From contig NZ_OY781099.1 of NCBI RefSeq assembly GCF_963676325.1, positions 1-64,000 of the forward strand: 64,000 nucleotides of DNA. Direction: 5' to 3'. Below the pieces are notes generated by a model. It worked only from the letters and a program-made list of their open reading frames with translations, was not told the DNA's origin and searched no databases. This document shows positions 1 to 8,094 of the stretch, piece after piece. This stretch comes from an uncultured Bacteroides sp. GTDB taxonomy: Bacteria; Bacteroidota; Bacteroidia; Bacteroidales; Bacteroidaceae. Within the stretch, counting starts at the first letter, position 1. Every line of letters begins with the position of its first letter. Position numbers and translations under genes: made by a program.

Positions 1-823
1 AAGACGGAAAGGTGGCTTTGCCATGACCTATTCTACCTTGGCTTCTATTGTAAAATACCCCTTTTCATCGCTTTTAGCAGGTAAGAAATCTAAATTCGGC
101 TTCTTCATTACCGAAGAGGAAGATTTTAAACGAATAGCGACAGAGCTTGGAATGATTTGTATGAATGAAAAGCCACTGCAATTTGCCCGCCATCCGCTGG
201 TTTATCTCGTGGAAGCAGCTGATGACATTTGCTATCAGATGATGGACATTGAGGATGCGCATAAATTAAAAATACTAACCACCGAGGAAACAAAAGGGTT
301 ACTTATGGGGTATTTTGAAGAGAGCAGGCAAGCTCATATCAATGAAACAATGAAGATTGTGAGTGATACGAACGAACAGATTGCTTATCTGAGATCTTCG
401 GTGATTGGTTTGCTGATTAAAGAGTGCACCCGTGTGTTTGTGGATAACGAAGAGTCTATTTTGGCCGGAGCCTTTGAAGGGAGCCTGATAAAGAATATTT
501 CCCAGCGGCCTAAAGAAGCTTATAAGCATTGTGAAGCGATTTCACTGAAAAAGATATACCGTTCGGGAGATGTGCTTGATATTGAATTGGCCGGTTTCCG
601 TGTAATAAGCACGCTTATTGACCTTTTCATCGATGCAGTGAGTTCTCCGGAGAAGGCTTATTCTCAACTGCTGATTAACCGCATGTCGAGCCAATATAAC
701 GTAAATGCTCCTACTCTTTACGGGAAAATACAGGCGGTGCTTGATTATGTGTCGGGCATGACAGATGTTTACGCACTGGATCTTTACCGGAAGATCAAAG
801 GAAACAGTCTGCCTGCTGTATAA
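1..823 (+). CDS. dgt: dGTP triphosphohydrolase, C-terminal part (runs off left edge)
   Basis: Carboxy-terminal portion of a deoxyguanosinetriphosphate triphosphohydrolase, a cytoplasmic HD-domain enzyme that cleaves dGTP to deoxyguanosine and tripolyphosphate and so limits dNTP pools. The reading frame is open back to base 2 (RRKGGFAM...), so the first methionine at 23 is internal and the true start lies outside the window. The stretch HPLVYLVEAADDICYQMMD at about residues 57-75 of the visible part carries the conserved Asp that completes the HD metal site; the HD pair itself would lie upstream. The helical C-terminal half looks intact to the stop. It converges on kup, with a hairpin between them. 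Family assignment is secure; completeness of the 5' part cannot be judged. Confidence 0.88.
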   Translation, partial: RRKGGFAMTYSTLASIVKYPFSSLLAGKKSKFGFFITEEEDFKRIATELGMICMNEKPLQFARHPLVYLVEAADDICYQMMDIEDAHKLKILTTEETKGLLMGYFEESRQAHINETMKIVSDTNEQIAYLRSSVIGLLIKECTRVFVDNEESILAGAFEGSLIKNISQRPKEAYKHCEAISLKKIYRSGDVLDIELAGFRVISTLIDLFIDAVSSPEKAYSQLLINRMSSQYNVNAPTLYGKIQAVLDYVSGMTDVYALDLYRKIKGNSLPAV

Positions 824-840
824 TTCGTACCGGTATTAAA

Positions 841-872
841 GAAAATGAGGATGCCTTTGCGGGCATCCTCAT
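841..872 (-). terminator. Rho-independent terminator of kup, shared with dgt
   Basis: An 11-bp perfect stem (ATGAGGATGCC, 845-855, with GGCATCCTCAT, 862-872) closes a 6-nt loop. Read on the minus strand it is followed by TTTTCTTT, a usable U-tract, 46 nt past the kup stop. The plus side lacks a good U-tract, so it mainly serves kup but may also stop dgt. Confidence 0.75.
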
Positions 873-917
873 GAACAACTATTAAAGTTGTGATATATAT
901 ATTTGAATAATATCTGC

Positions 918-2831
918 TTATTGCATAGACTTTAAAGGAACATATTCCAGTGTTACTACAGATGGATCCAAATCCAGAATCTGAGTGTCGGATGTAGAAC
1001 ACTTCTTTATCAGATAGTAAAGCAGCAAGATAGTTTTCCTTATTGGAGAGATATCCAGATTACGGGCTATTCTTTCAACAACAACAAACCTGAAGTCACC
1101 TTCAATATTCCTTTCTCTCAATGATGGATAGCGACTCATTAAATCCACTTGTCCGCTCTCTTCCAACTCTTTGCAGATTAGGTGAACAAACTTATCCATG
1201 TGCGCGCCCTGCTTAAACCCTGAATAGATATCAAGTCTGAACATTTTCTGTGGAACATAGGTTGTTACATCATACTTAAAATGATATGGTTCATCACTGC
1301 GGTGCAGGTAAACAAACCAATAGGTATCTGCCCGTTTAGGTTGTTTATTGACGAGTGAATAGTAAATTTTGCTTTCCATATCAGTTGGATATTTAGCACG
1401 GGTCACATAAACCAGGTGAGTGGCAAATTTAGGGATTGATTCATCCACACTGATTTTCTGAAGACACTCAAGAGTTGGTGCAATAGGTTCGTATGTAGAA
1501 CAGTGGTTCTTTATGCGTCGGCCATTATACCAAACATACATTACGCCAAAAATGAAACCGGCAATAAGTATAGTAGCCCAACCTCCATGAGCAAACTTAA
1601 ACATATTTGCAATAAAGAAACTAGTCTCTACTGTGATGAAGAAGGAGGTTAACGGAATACTAACAAACAGAGGCACATTTTTGAACTGAAAATACATAAA
1701 CAGCAGCAAGGTGGTCATCAGCATTGTGATAGTAATGGAAAGACCATAAGCAGCTTCCATATTAGATGATGAACCAAATGCCAATACAATAAGTGCACAT
1801 AAAATCATAAGTACATAGTTTACCTGAGGGATAAACATCTGACCCTTGATTTCAGTAGGATACTTAATTCTGATGTTTGGCCACAAATCCAGTGAAATAG
1901 CTTCACTGATAATGGTGAAGGAGCCACTGATTAATGCCTGGCTGGCAATAATTGCAGCCAATGTAGCCATACCAACCCCAATGAAAGAGAACCAGCTTGG
2001 CATAATTGCAAAGAAAGGATTCATATCTGTTACAACCTGAGCCGGATGGGTAATGATCCATGCACCCTGTCCCAGATAGTTTAAAATCAATGTTGCCTTT
2101 ACGTATACCCAGGATACACGAATGTTATGCAATCCACAGTGACCAAGGTCCGAATAAAGTGCTTCGGCACCGGTTGTACAAAGGAAAACAGCACCTAATA
2201 TAATAAAGGCATTAGGAGAAGTGACCAATACTTTAATGGCATAAACCGGATTAAATGCCTTAATAATCATTGGATAATGAACGAAGGCCAGGAATCCTAA
2301 AATACCAATCATTGTGAACCACAGGAACATGATTCGTCCAAATGGTTTTCCCAGACGTGCGGTACCCAGAGGCTGGATAAGAAAAATAGCTATAATGATG
2401 GCCAGTGAAACCGGAATGGCCGGAATGGCCGGAACCAATACATTTAATCCTTCAATAGCGGAAAGCACTGTAATGGCCGGGGTAATAACACCATCGGCCA
2501 ATAACGTGGCTGCTCCGATAGTGGCAATAACGTATGTCCACCTATATTTTTTACGAATTAAAGCAAACAAAGATAAAATGCCTCCCTCACCCTTGTTATC
2601 GGCGCGGAGAGTTACAATTACATATTTTACTGTTGTCTGCAATGTCAAAGTCCAGATTATACACGAGATAGCTCCGATAATATAATCAGGCGTTGAACGT
2701 AGCCCTACGGGTGCGCCATTAATAATGGCTTTCATTACATACAGAGGAGATGTTCCGATATCTCCGTAAACAATCCCGATAGCCATAAATATGCCCATAA
2801 TTCCAAAGGGCACTTTGTGTTGTTGTTTCAT
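918..2831 (-). CDS. kup: Kup-family low-affinity potassium transporter
   Basis: 637-residue inner-membrane potassium uptake protein of the KUP/HAK/KT family, of normal length. The family signature GDIGTSPLY sits at residues 23-31 in the first transmembrane segment. About twelve hydrophobic segments follow to about residue 430, then a soluble C-terminal domain of about 200 residues typical of Kup. It is thought to be a K+/H+ symporter supplying potassium, particularly under acid or hyperosmotic conditions. The ATG start at 2831 lies 27 bp inside a perfect minus-strand -7 box (2859-2866), and the gene ends in a hairpin shared with dgt. It appears to be a single-gene transcript. Confidence 0.95.
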   Translation of the reverse strand: MKQQHKVPFGIMGIFMAIGIVYGDIGTSPLYVMKAIINGAPVGLRSTPDYIIGAISCIIWTLTLQTTVKYVIVTLRADNKGEGGILSLFALIRKKYRWTYVIATIGAATLLADGVITPAITVLSAIEGLNVLVPAIPAIPVSLAIIIAIFLIQPLGTARLGKPFGRIMFLWFTMIGILGFLAFVHYPMIIKAFNPVYAIKVLVTSPNAFIILGAVFLCTTGAEALYSDLGHCGLHNIRVSWVYVKATLILNYLGQGAWIITHPAQVVTDMNPFFAIMPSWFSFIGVGMATLAAIIASQALISGSFTIISEAISLDLWPNIRIKYPTEIKGQMFIPQVNYVLMILCALIVLAFGSSSNMEAAYGLSITITMLMTTLLLFMYFQFKNVPLFVSIPLTSFFITVETSFFIANMFKFAHGGWATILIAGFIFGVMYVWYNGRRIKNHCSTYEPIAPTLECLQKISVDESIPKFATHLVYVTRAKYPTDMESKIYYSLVNKQPKRADTYWFVYLHRSDEPYHFKYDVTTYVPQKMFRLDIYSGFKQGAHMDKFVHLICKELEESGQVDLMSRYPSLRERNIEGDFRFVVVERIARNLDISPIRKTILLLYYLIKKCSTSDTQILDLDPSVVTLEYVPLKSMQ

Positions 2832-2858
2832 CCTTTTATGTCCTTAAAATAAATCGCG

Positions 2859-2866
2859 CAAAAGTA
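2859..2866 (-). promoter_or_regulatory. -7 box of the kup promoter
   Basis: Minus-strand TACTTTTG, a perfect match to the Bacteroidetes TAnnTTTG element, 27 bp before the kup ATG. A TTTG on the minus strand (2890-2893) lies 23 bp further out, slightly beyond the usual 19-21 bp spacing. Confidence 0.6.
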
Positions 2867-2983
2867 CGTAAAAATATCATCTGATTATGCAAAGTGATTG
2901 AATATTAATGGAAAAACCTATTGATTATAAGGAAATTCTTATAAATAAGTCTTTCCGTGGCGTTGATTGAACAGAAACAGAGC

Positions 2984-3063
2984 TTTTATTGGGCAAATTA
3001 CCAACTCTTTATAACAAAGATAAAGGGAAAACAGTTTGTTTACAAGGGCGTTTTATTGGGCAA
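2984..3063 (+). repeat. 13-bp direct repeat
   Basis: TTTTATTGGGCAA occurs at 2984-2996 and again at 3051-3063, an offset of 67 bp. Both copies are in the gene-free stretch upstream of kup, next to the 22-bp array. No function is assigned. Confidence 0.5.
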
Positions 3064-3098
3064 GAACGGAGAAAAACAAGAGAAAGCTTAAGCGTTAT

Positions 3099-3186
3099 TT
3101 GCATCTTGTACAAAACAATCTATTCTTTTGTACAGAAGAATTAATTCTTTTGTACAAAAGAATGCAATCTTCTGTACAAGGAAACA
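3099..3186. repeat. Four tandem degenerate 22-bp palindromic units with GTAC cores
   Basis: The core GTAC occurs at 3108, 3130, 3152 and 3174, exactly 22 bp apart. Each core is flanked by T-rich and A-rich arms; the third unit contains the perfect 20-bp palindrome ATTCTTTTGTACAAAAGAAT (3144-3163). It lies in the 407-bp gap between the glsB stop and the kup start. An open frame through the array (3036-3230) is rejected as non-coding. Confidence 0.8.
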
Positions 3187-3218
3187 AAAAAAGGAAAGGT
3201 TTCCCTCTCCTTTTTTTT
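3186..3218 (-). terminator. Terminator of the glsA-glsB transcript
   Basis: A-rich and T-rich arms (AAAAAAAGGA, 3186-3195, and TCCTTTTTTT, 3208-3217) pair around a short loop. On the minus strand the structure ends in CCTTTTTTTG about 20 nt after the glsB stop, as expected for an intrinsic terminator. Confidence 0.6.
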
Positions 3219-3238
3219 ACTATATTTTAAAAAGATAA

Positions 3239-4225
3239 TTAGTCTGCCTTAAAAATTATTTTGTTGGCACCGGATGTAATCATGCAATTCTGCGGATTCT
3301 CTTTAGCAAAAGAATCAATGTGACGGATTCGCTTATCTTCCAGAATCTCATCTACAGCAATCAGGATACCAGTCTCTTCTACATCGCCAAAGCCATAATT
3401 AATGGCTGTTCCAAACATTTTCATTGTGGGAGAAAGGCTCATATAGGCATTCACCAGCGGAGGAATGTTATATCCCAGCTTGCGAACTTCTGCATTCAGG
3501 ATTTTATAGTCTTCCTTGAAAGTATCTTTATCAAAGATGTTTGCCAGATCATTTTCATCCGACTCCATTTCCAACGGTTTCATTGGAGTTATAAGGTCAT
3601 CTTTATCGCCAAAGTGCTTTTTAAGAAAGTAAAGAATCATATCCCGTCCATGACGATGAAAGCTAGGATACATAGTTACCTTTCCAAAGAAGTACTTTAC
3701 AGTTGGCATTATTACCGTCAACGCTCCAAGACCGTCCCACAGATTATCCAAGGCAAACAGCCCTTTTGAACCTGCTCTGGTAGACTGATACTCGAGTGTA
3801 ACAAACGAGCGTCCCAGTTCTATGGTAGTAGGAAGATATTCCTTGATAAACTTTTCAGAAAAGTTAAACATGTGAGATGTTGCAAGTATAGGATGTCCCT
3901 TTTCATCGAAGTTAACATCCGTTCCAAGTATATAGCGGTAACCTCCAAGTATCTCTTCAGCCTCGGGGTTCCATACAATTAATTGTTTATATGGGTTCTC
4001 CATCGTATCATACTCATCGAGATCAGTAGACAAGCCGGAACCTCCTCCCGCTGCACGGAAAGCAATCTCCCGTAAGCGTCCTATTTCAAGCATTACATTA
4101 GGAGAATCCTGATGTGTAATGATATAAATATAATTATTACTTTTATTAGTCATCCTTAAGCGCTTATCATCAGTCAGTTCCGCTTTCAGAATCTCTTTAC
4201 TAATTGGCTTTATTATATCTTCCAT
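3239..4225 (-). CDS. glsB: GNAT-type acyltransferase, glycine-lipid N-acyltransferase (GlsB-like)
   Basis: 328-residue cytoplasmic or membrane-associated acyltransferase of the OlsB-like GNAT superfamily, often mislabelled hemolysin. The region around GRLREIAFRAAGGGSG (about residues 48-63) and ELGRSFVTLEYQ is typical of proteins that move a 3-hydroxyacyl chain from acyl carrier protein to an amino acid. In Bacteroides thetaiotaomicron the homologous gene, paired with a PlsC-like gene exactly as here, makes the lyso form of glycine lipids; I infer the same role from pairing and family. The ATG overlaps the glsA stop by one base (TAATG), indicating translational coupling. It could instead use another amino acid such as ornithine; this is not resolvable from sequence. 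Confidence 0.8.
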   Translation of the reverse strand: MEDIIKPISKEILKAELTDDKRLRMTNKSNNYIYIITHQDSPNVMLEIGRLREIAFRAAGGGSGLSTDLDEYDTMENPYKQLIVWNPEAEEILGGYRYILGTDVNFDEKGHPILATSHMFNFSEKFIKEYLPTTIELGRSFVTLEYQSTRAGSKGLFALDNLWDGLGALTVIMPTVKYFFGKVTMYPSFHRHGRDMILYFLKKHFGDKDDLITPMKPLEMESDENDLANIFDKDTFKEDYKILNAEVRKLGYNIPPLVNAYMSLSPTMKMFGTAINYGFGDVEETGILIAVDEILEDKRIRHIDSFAKENPQNCMITSGANKIIFKAD

Positions 4226-5070
4226 TATTTTGTGTTTTGTACTTTTTGCGTATTCAGCTTATAAACAATCTCTTTCACATAATCAGCCCACTCTGCCGGC
4301 GACTTTGATTTATCAAAAGTTTGCCAGGGAATTGGTTTCCCTATTGTCAGCGTAAATGTTTTATGTCTGTTTTTAAACATTTCATTTACCAGATAGAGCA
4401 TTTCAATGTTTATCTTAATCCCTAAAAACTTTCTAATGTTAGCCAGATTGTAGAAGAAACCAGAATTTTGTCCTTCAAAATACATCGGAACAATATCCCG
4501 TTGCGACTGAACACTCTTAACAATAAATGTTTTTTTCCAGCTAAGGTCTCTGATCACACCGTTGTGGCGGCGGGAACACATTCCGGCAGGAAACATTAAC
4601 AGGTGATTCTCTGATTTAAATCCCGCTTCAACCATAGCCGGAAAGTTCTTTGCCTGCGATCCTGTTTTATTTACCGGAATGCAAAGCGGAGCAAGATTAC
4701 GAAGATTCATCAGGAGATCATTTACCAGATACTTAATCTTTCCGTTGTAATGCTTTCCAAGCACATAACCTACAGCCACTCCGTCGAGCCCACCCAGCGG
4801 GTGATTGGAGACGAAAGTGCAAAACCCTCCTTCTGGAAAGTTCTCGGCTCCCCTTACTTCTATTTTTGCATCCAGAAAATCCATCGAGGCTTCCAGAAAA
4901 TCAACTCCCACCTTATCTTTGGAACTTTTCAAAAAGACATTCAGTTCTTCCTGATGAGCAATTTTCTTCAGATAAGAGATAAAAAACTTCGGAATATATT
5001 TGAATTTTCCCGGAGCTTTTGTTCGAAGCACATTGTCTATGTCTAATAGAAATAAAGAATCGTCTGCCAT
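4225..5070 (-). CDS. glsA: PlsC-like O-acyltransferase, second step of glycine-lipid synthesis (GlsA-like)
   Basis: 281-residue acyltransferase of the lysophospholipid acyltransferase family. Motif I reads NHPLGGLDG with His90 and Asp96 (one residue longer than the classical HX4D spacing, as in the hemolysin-associated subfamily). Motif III is FPAG at 161-164 followed by MCSRR. It should add the second acyl chain to the hydroxyl of the product of the adjacent GNAT enzyme. It is first in a two-gene minus-strand operon, with a perfect -7 box at 5092-5099 just upstream of the ATG. A role in ordinary phosphatidate synthesis is the alternative, but the pairing argues for aminolipid synthesis. Confidence 0.8.
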   Translation of the reverse strand: MADDSLFLLDIDNVLRTKAPGKFKYIPKFFISYLKKIAHQEELNVFLKSSKDKVGVDFLEASMDFLDAKIEVRGAENFPEGGFCTFVSNHPLGGLDGVAVGYVLGKHYNGKIKYLVNDLLMNLRNLAPLCIPVNKTGSQAKNFPAMVEAGFKSENHLLMFPAGMCSRRHNGVIRDLSWKKTFIVKSVQSQRDIVPMYFEGQNSGFFYNLANIRKFLGIKINIEMLYLVNEMFKNRHKTFTLTIGKPIPWQTFDKSKSPAEWADYVKEIVYKLNTQKVQNTK

Positions 5071-5091
5071 GTTTTAAACTAAATCAGATTG

Positions 5092-5099
5092 CAAAATTA
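5092..5099 (-). promoter_or_regulatory. -7 box of the glsA-glsB promoter
   Basis: Minus-strand TAATTTTG, a perfect TAnnTTTG match, 21 bp before the glsA ATG. No good -33 TTTG is visible at the standard distance. Confidence 0.55.
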
Positions 5100-5247
5100 A
5101 CCCATCTTTTCAATTACACATAAGATTTAATAAAAAAAAGGCCAGATAAGAACAAATTCTTTTCAAAAAGTCCTAAATTTCATCAAAAGTGAAAATAAAA
5201 TCCCCAAATTACGTAATCAAATAGAATGAGCTGCAAATAATTTATTG

Positions 5248-5255
5248 TACCTTTG
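5248..5255 (+). promoter_or_regulatory. -7 box of the cysS promoter
   Basis: TACCTTTG, a perfect TAnnTTTG match, 21 bp before the cysS ATG. No clear -33 element. Confidence 0.6.
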
Positions 5256-5276
5256 TATTTCAAAAAATAATGAGTT

Positions 5277-6752
5277 ATGGAACATAAACTAACGATTTAC
5301 AACACATTAAATAGGAAGAAGGAACTTTTTGTTCCTCTGAACGAACCTCATGTAGGAATGTATGTTTGCGGACCCACAGTATATGGTGATGCACATTTAG
5401 GCCATGCACGCCCGGCCATTACTTTTGATTTATTATTCCGCTACCTCAAGCATTTAGGCTACAAAGTGCGTTACGTTCGTAATATTACCGACGTGGGCCA
5501 TTTGGAACATGATGCCGACGAAGGAGAAGATAAGATTGCAAAGAAAGCCCGCCTTGAACAGCTGGAACCAATGGAAATCGTTCAGTATTATCTGACTCGT
5601 TACCATCACGCAATGGAAGCGCTGAATGTTCTTCCTCCAAGTATTGAGCCTCAGGCTTCAGGACACATCATTGAACAAATGGAATTTGTTCGCAAGATAT
5701 TAGAAGCCGGCTATGCATACGAAAGCGAAGGTTCAGTGTACTTTGATATTGAAAAGTATAGCAAGGATCACCGTTATGGAAAGCTTTCGGGCAGAAATGT
5801 GGAAGAACTGCTAAGCACAACACGCGACCTTGACGGACAAAGCGAGAAACGTAACTCTGCCGATTTTGCTTTATGGAAAAAGGCATCTCCGGAACATATC
5901 ATGCACTGGCACTCTGAATGGAGTGAAGGTTTCCCCGGTTGGCATCTGGAATGCTCGGCAATGGGAACAAAGTATCTGGGTGAAGAATTTGATATTCACG
6001 GTGGAGGTATGGATTTGTTATTCCCTCATCATGAATGTGAAATTGCACAGTCGGTTGCTGCTCTGGGAAAAGAGACTGTTCACTACTGGATGCACAACAA
6101 TATGATTACCATCAATGGTACAAAGATGGGGAAATCTCTTGGAAACTTCATCACTCTTGAAGAGTTCTTCAATGGTTCTCACCCACTACTTACACAGCCT
6201 TTCAGCGCCATGACTATCCGTTTCTTTATCCTTCAGGCTCATTACCGCAGCACTGTGGACTTTAGCAGCGAAGCACTGGTAGCTTCAGAAAAAGGACTTC
6301 AACGTTTAATGGAAGCTGTAGCTAACCTGAGCAAGATTACTCCATCTGATGCTTCAACAGTTGATGTTAAGTCTCTTCGTGCAAAATGTTACGAGGCTAT
6401 GAATGATGATTTGAACTCACCAATTGTGATCTCTCATCTGTTCGACGCAACTAAGATGATTAATAATATTCTGGCTGGTAACAATACTATTTCGGCAGAA
6501 GATCTTGAAGAACTGAAGGATGTATTCCATCTATTTATGTTTGATATTCTTGGACTGAAAGAAGAAGCCGGAGCTGCTCAAAGTAATACCGAGACCTACA
6601 ACAAGGTAGTAGACATGTTACTTGAGCTACGTATTCAGGCCAAAACAAATAAGGATTGGGCTACTGCCGACAAGATCAGAAATGAGCTTACCGCTTTAGG
6701 ATTCGAGATCAAGGATACTAAAGATGGCTTTGAATGGAAGCTAAATAAGTAA
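5277..6752 (+). CDS. cysS: Cysteinyl-tRNA synthetase
   Basis: 491-residue class I aminoacyl-tRNA synthetase that charges tRNA-Cys with cysteine in the cytoplasm. The HIGH-type motif is HLGH at residues 40-43 just after CGPTVYGDA, with Cys31 as a zinc ligand. The other zinc ligands are in WHLECSAMG and the HHECE region. The KMSKS-type loop is KMGKSLGN near residue 282. The C-terminal DALR-like and anticodon domains complete a normal-length enzyme. The ATG is supported by the -7 box at 5248-5255. A hairpin 16 bp after the stop separates it from the thioesterase gene. Confidence 0.97.
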   Translation: MEHKLTIYNTLNRKKELFVPLNEPHVGMYVCGPTVYGDAHLGHARPAITFDLLFRYLKHLGYKVRYVRNITDVGHLEHDADEGEDKIAKKARLEQLEPMEIVQYYLTRYHHAMEALNVLPPSIEPQASGHIIEQMEFVRKILEAGYAYESEGSVYFDIEKYSKDHRYGKLSGRNVEELLSTTRDLDGQSEKRNSADFALWKKASPEHIMHWHSEWSEGFPGWHLECSAMGTKYLGEEFDIHGGGMDLLFPHHECEIAQSVAALGKETVHYWMHNNMITINGTKMGKSLGNFITLEEFFNGSHPLLTQPFSAMTIRFFILQAHYRSTVDFSSEALVASEKGLQRLMEAVANLSKITPSDASTVDVKSLRAKCYEAMNDDLNSPIVISHLFDATKMINNILAGNNTISAEDLEELKDVFHLFMFDILGLKEEAGAAQSNTETYNKVVDMLLELRIQAKTNKDWATADKIRNELTALGFEIKDTKDGFEWKLNK

Positions 6753-6767
6753 AAACCACAAAATAAC

Positions 6768-6805
6768 AAAGAGTGAAAAATGCGAATGTGTTTTTCACTC
6801 TTTCT
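6768..6805 (+). terminator. Hairpin terminator after cysS
   Basis: A 13-bp perfect stem, AAAGAGTGAAAAA (6768-6780) with TTTTTCACTCTTT (6791-6803), around a 10-nt loop. The tail is weak in T, so termination may be partial and allow read-through into the next gene. Confidence 0.6.
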
Positions 6806-6818
6806 ATATTAATGCCAA

Positions 6819-7223
6819 ATGACTGCGAACGAATTCTTTAAAGACGACCGCTTTGCCGCACAAGCGGGAATAGAACTGCTGGAAATAAAACCCGGATATG
6901 GAAAGGTTATGATGACTGTTACTGAGCAACATCTGAATGCCGGAAACACAACGCAGGGAGGGGCTATCTTTACATTGGCCGATCTGGCTTTAGCTGCAGC
7001 AGCAAACTCTCATGGGAACTTGGCTTTGTCTCTTACTTCATCAATCAATTTCTTTCGCACCAGCGGTCCCGGAGATACTCTTTTTGCCGAAGCTACAGAA
7101 AGATTTATGCACAAACGCACCGGACACTATCATGTGGATATCACAAACCAAAAAGGAGAATTGATTGCCGATTTTGAAGCAACAATGTACCGCAAAGACA
7201 GCAAACTTCCTTTTAGTCTGTAA
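6819..7223 (+). CDS. Hotdog-fold (PaaI-type) acyl-CoA thioesterase
   Basis: 134-residue single hotdog domain of the 4HBT/PaaI family, expected to hydrolyse an acyl- or aryl-CoA thioester as a homo-oligomer. The active-site helix reads NTTQGGAIFTLADLALAAA, with Asp55 as the likely catalytic acid. The common HGG motif is QGG here. No substrate can be inferred. It sits 66 bp behind cysS with a hairpin between, so it may depend on read-through. Its last 11 bp overlap the 3' end of the convergent DUF3108 gene. Confidence 0.85.
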   Translation: MTANEFFKDDRFAAQAGIELLEIKPGYGKVMMTVTEQHLNAGNTTQGGAIFTLADLALAAAANSHGNLALSLTSSINFFRTSGPGDTLFAEATERFMHKRTGHYHVDITNQKGELIADFEATMYRKDSKLPFSL

Positions 7224-8094
7224 CGATAGATGTCAGCGGATGTTTATTGTTCTTTACGCTTTTAAGAAAAGCCTTCGCCGAGCCAAAATTCAGGAACAAA
7301 TCAAGACGTACAGGCAAATGATTCTTGTCATCAGTAATATAGAAGGTTATCACCTCCTTCTCTTTTCCTTTTTTATATTCCACTAAAGAAAAGACTAAAG
7401 TTCGGTATTTTGCATCATTTTGAACTTCAGTGATCTGCTTTCCTCTATAAATAAGCGTTTGCTCTTCAATTTTTAAGCCTGTAGCCATCTGAAACTTGAT
7501 ATGCTGACCAACTTTATAGTCTGCAGAATCAAAAGAACGGGCCTGAGCCAGTATACTGAGCATATCATACATGCAGCGACTGTCTTCTGCTGATGAAAGT
7601 TTAGGCTTACCATTATTCTTGATTCGCTTCTGCTTTACATAGCTAACACCATTGTGATAGGAAAAAGAGACCTCATCTACAGTATATTTGCCTCCCTCTT
7701 CAGCCCCTTTCCGAAAATAATACGGCTGCATCCGGTCACCAATAATACAGGTTAAGGTATCTCTCATCTTAAAAAAGAAGTCTGCAGTCTTGCTTCCAAA
7801 AGTCATCAAATTCATTCTGTAGGCAGGCTTAGTGCCATAGTGCATGGCATTTGTAGTGAGACTGGCAAGCCCGGCCTTAGTCCAAATAAATTTCCAGTTA
7901 AAATAAAGATCATACATTACATGTTCACCCGATTGGAAGGCGTCATTATTTGCCTCACATTGCGCATGAACAGAAGGGCTCATACTGATGAGCATTAACA
8001 AAAGTAAAACCGAAACACAACGAGACTTAATATTTTCTCCTAGTGTTTGAATTCGTTTTACTATTCTGGTTCTTCTTTTTCTTCTTATCTTCAT
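7213..8094 (-). CDS. DUF3108 periplasmic protein
   Basis: Exported protein of the DUF3108 family, common in Bacteroidetes and of unknown function. A signal peptide with core CVSVLLLLMLISMSPSVHA ends near residue 45 of the longest frame. The rest is a beta-rich domain beginning QSGEHVMYDLYFNWKFIWTKAG, the usual DUF3108 start. The ATG given here overlaps the upstream lipoprotein gene by 68 bp and gives an unusually long basic n-region. An in-frame ATT at 8031, five bases behind AGGAG and overlapping the upstream stop, would give a much neater signal peptide (see findings). It is probably co-transcribed with the Ig-like lipoprotein gene. Exact start unsure. Confidence 0.75.
   Translation of the reverse strand: MKIRRKRRTRIVKRIQTLGENIKSRCVSVLLLLMLISMSPSVHAQCEANNDAFQSGEHVMYDLYFNWKFIWTKAGLASLTTNAMHYGTKPAYRMNLMTFGSKTADFFFKMRDTLTCIIGDRMQPYYFRKGAEEGGKYTVDEVSFSYHNGVSYVKQKRIKNNGKPKLSSAEDSRCMYDMLSILAQARSFDSADYKVGQHIKFQMATGLKIEEQTLIYRGKQITEVQNDAKYRTLVFSLVEYKKGKEKEVITFYITDDKNHLPVRLDLFLNFGSAKAFLKSVKNNKHPLTSIVTD

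Noticed and set aside
2314..2685. 123-codon open frame opposite kup
   Set aside because: Complementary shadow of the conserved kup coding sequence with an unlikely composition.
3099..3186. Possible CRISPR array
   Set aside because: Units are 22 bp without spacers, the whole unit is repeated, and no cas gene is near.
3036..3230. 64-codon open frame upstream of kup
   Set aside because: It runs through the 22-bp repeat array, has a low-complexity Lys-rich product and no promoter or homology-like pattern.
3320..3769. 149-codon open frame opposite glsB
   Set aside because: Shadow of a conserved gene; no start signals and no recognisable domain.
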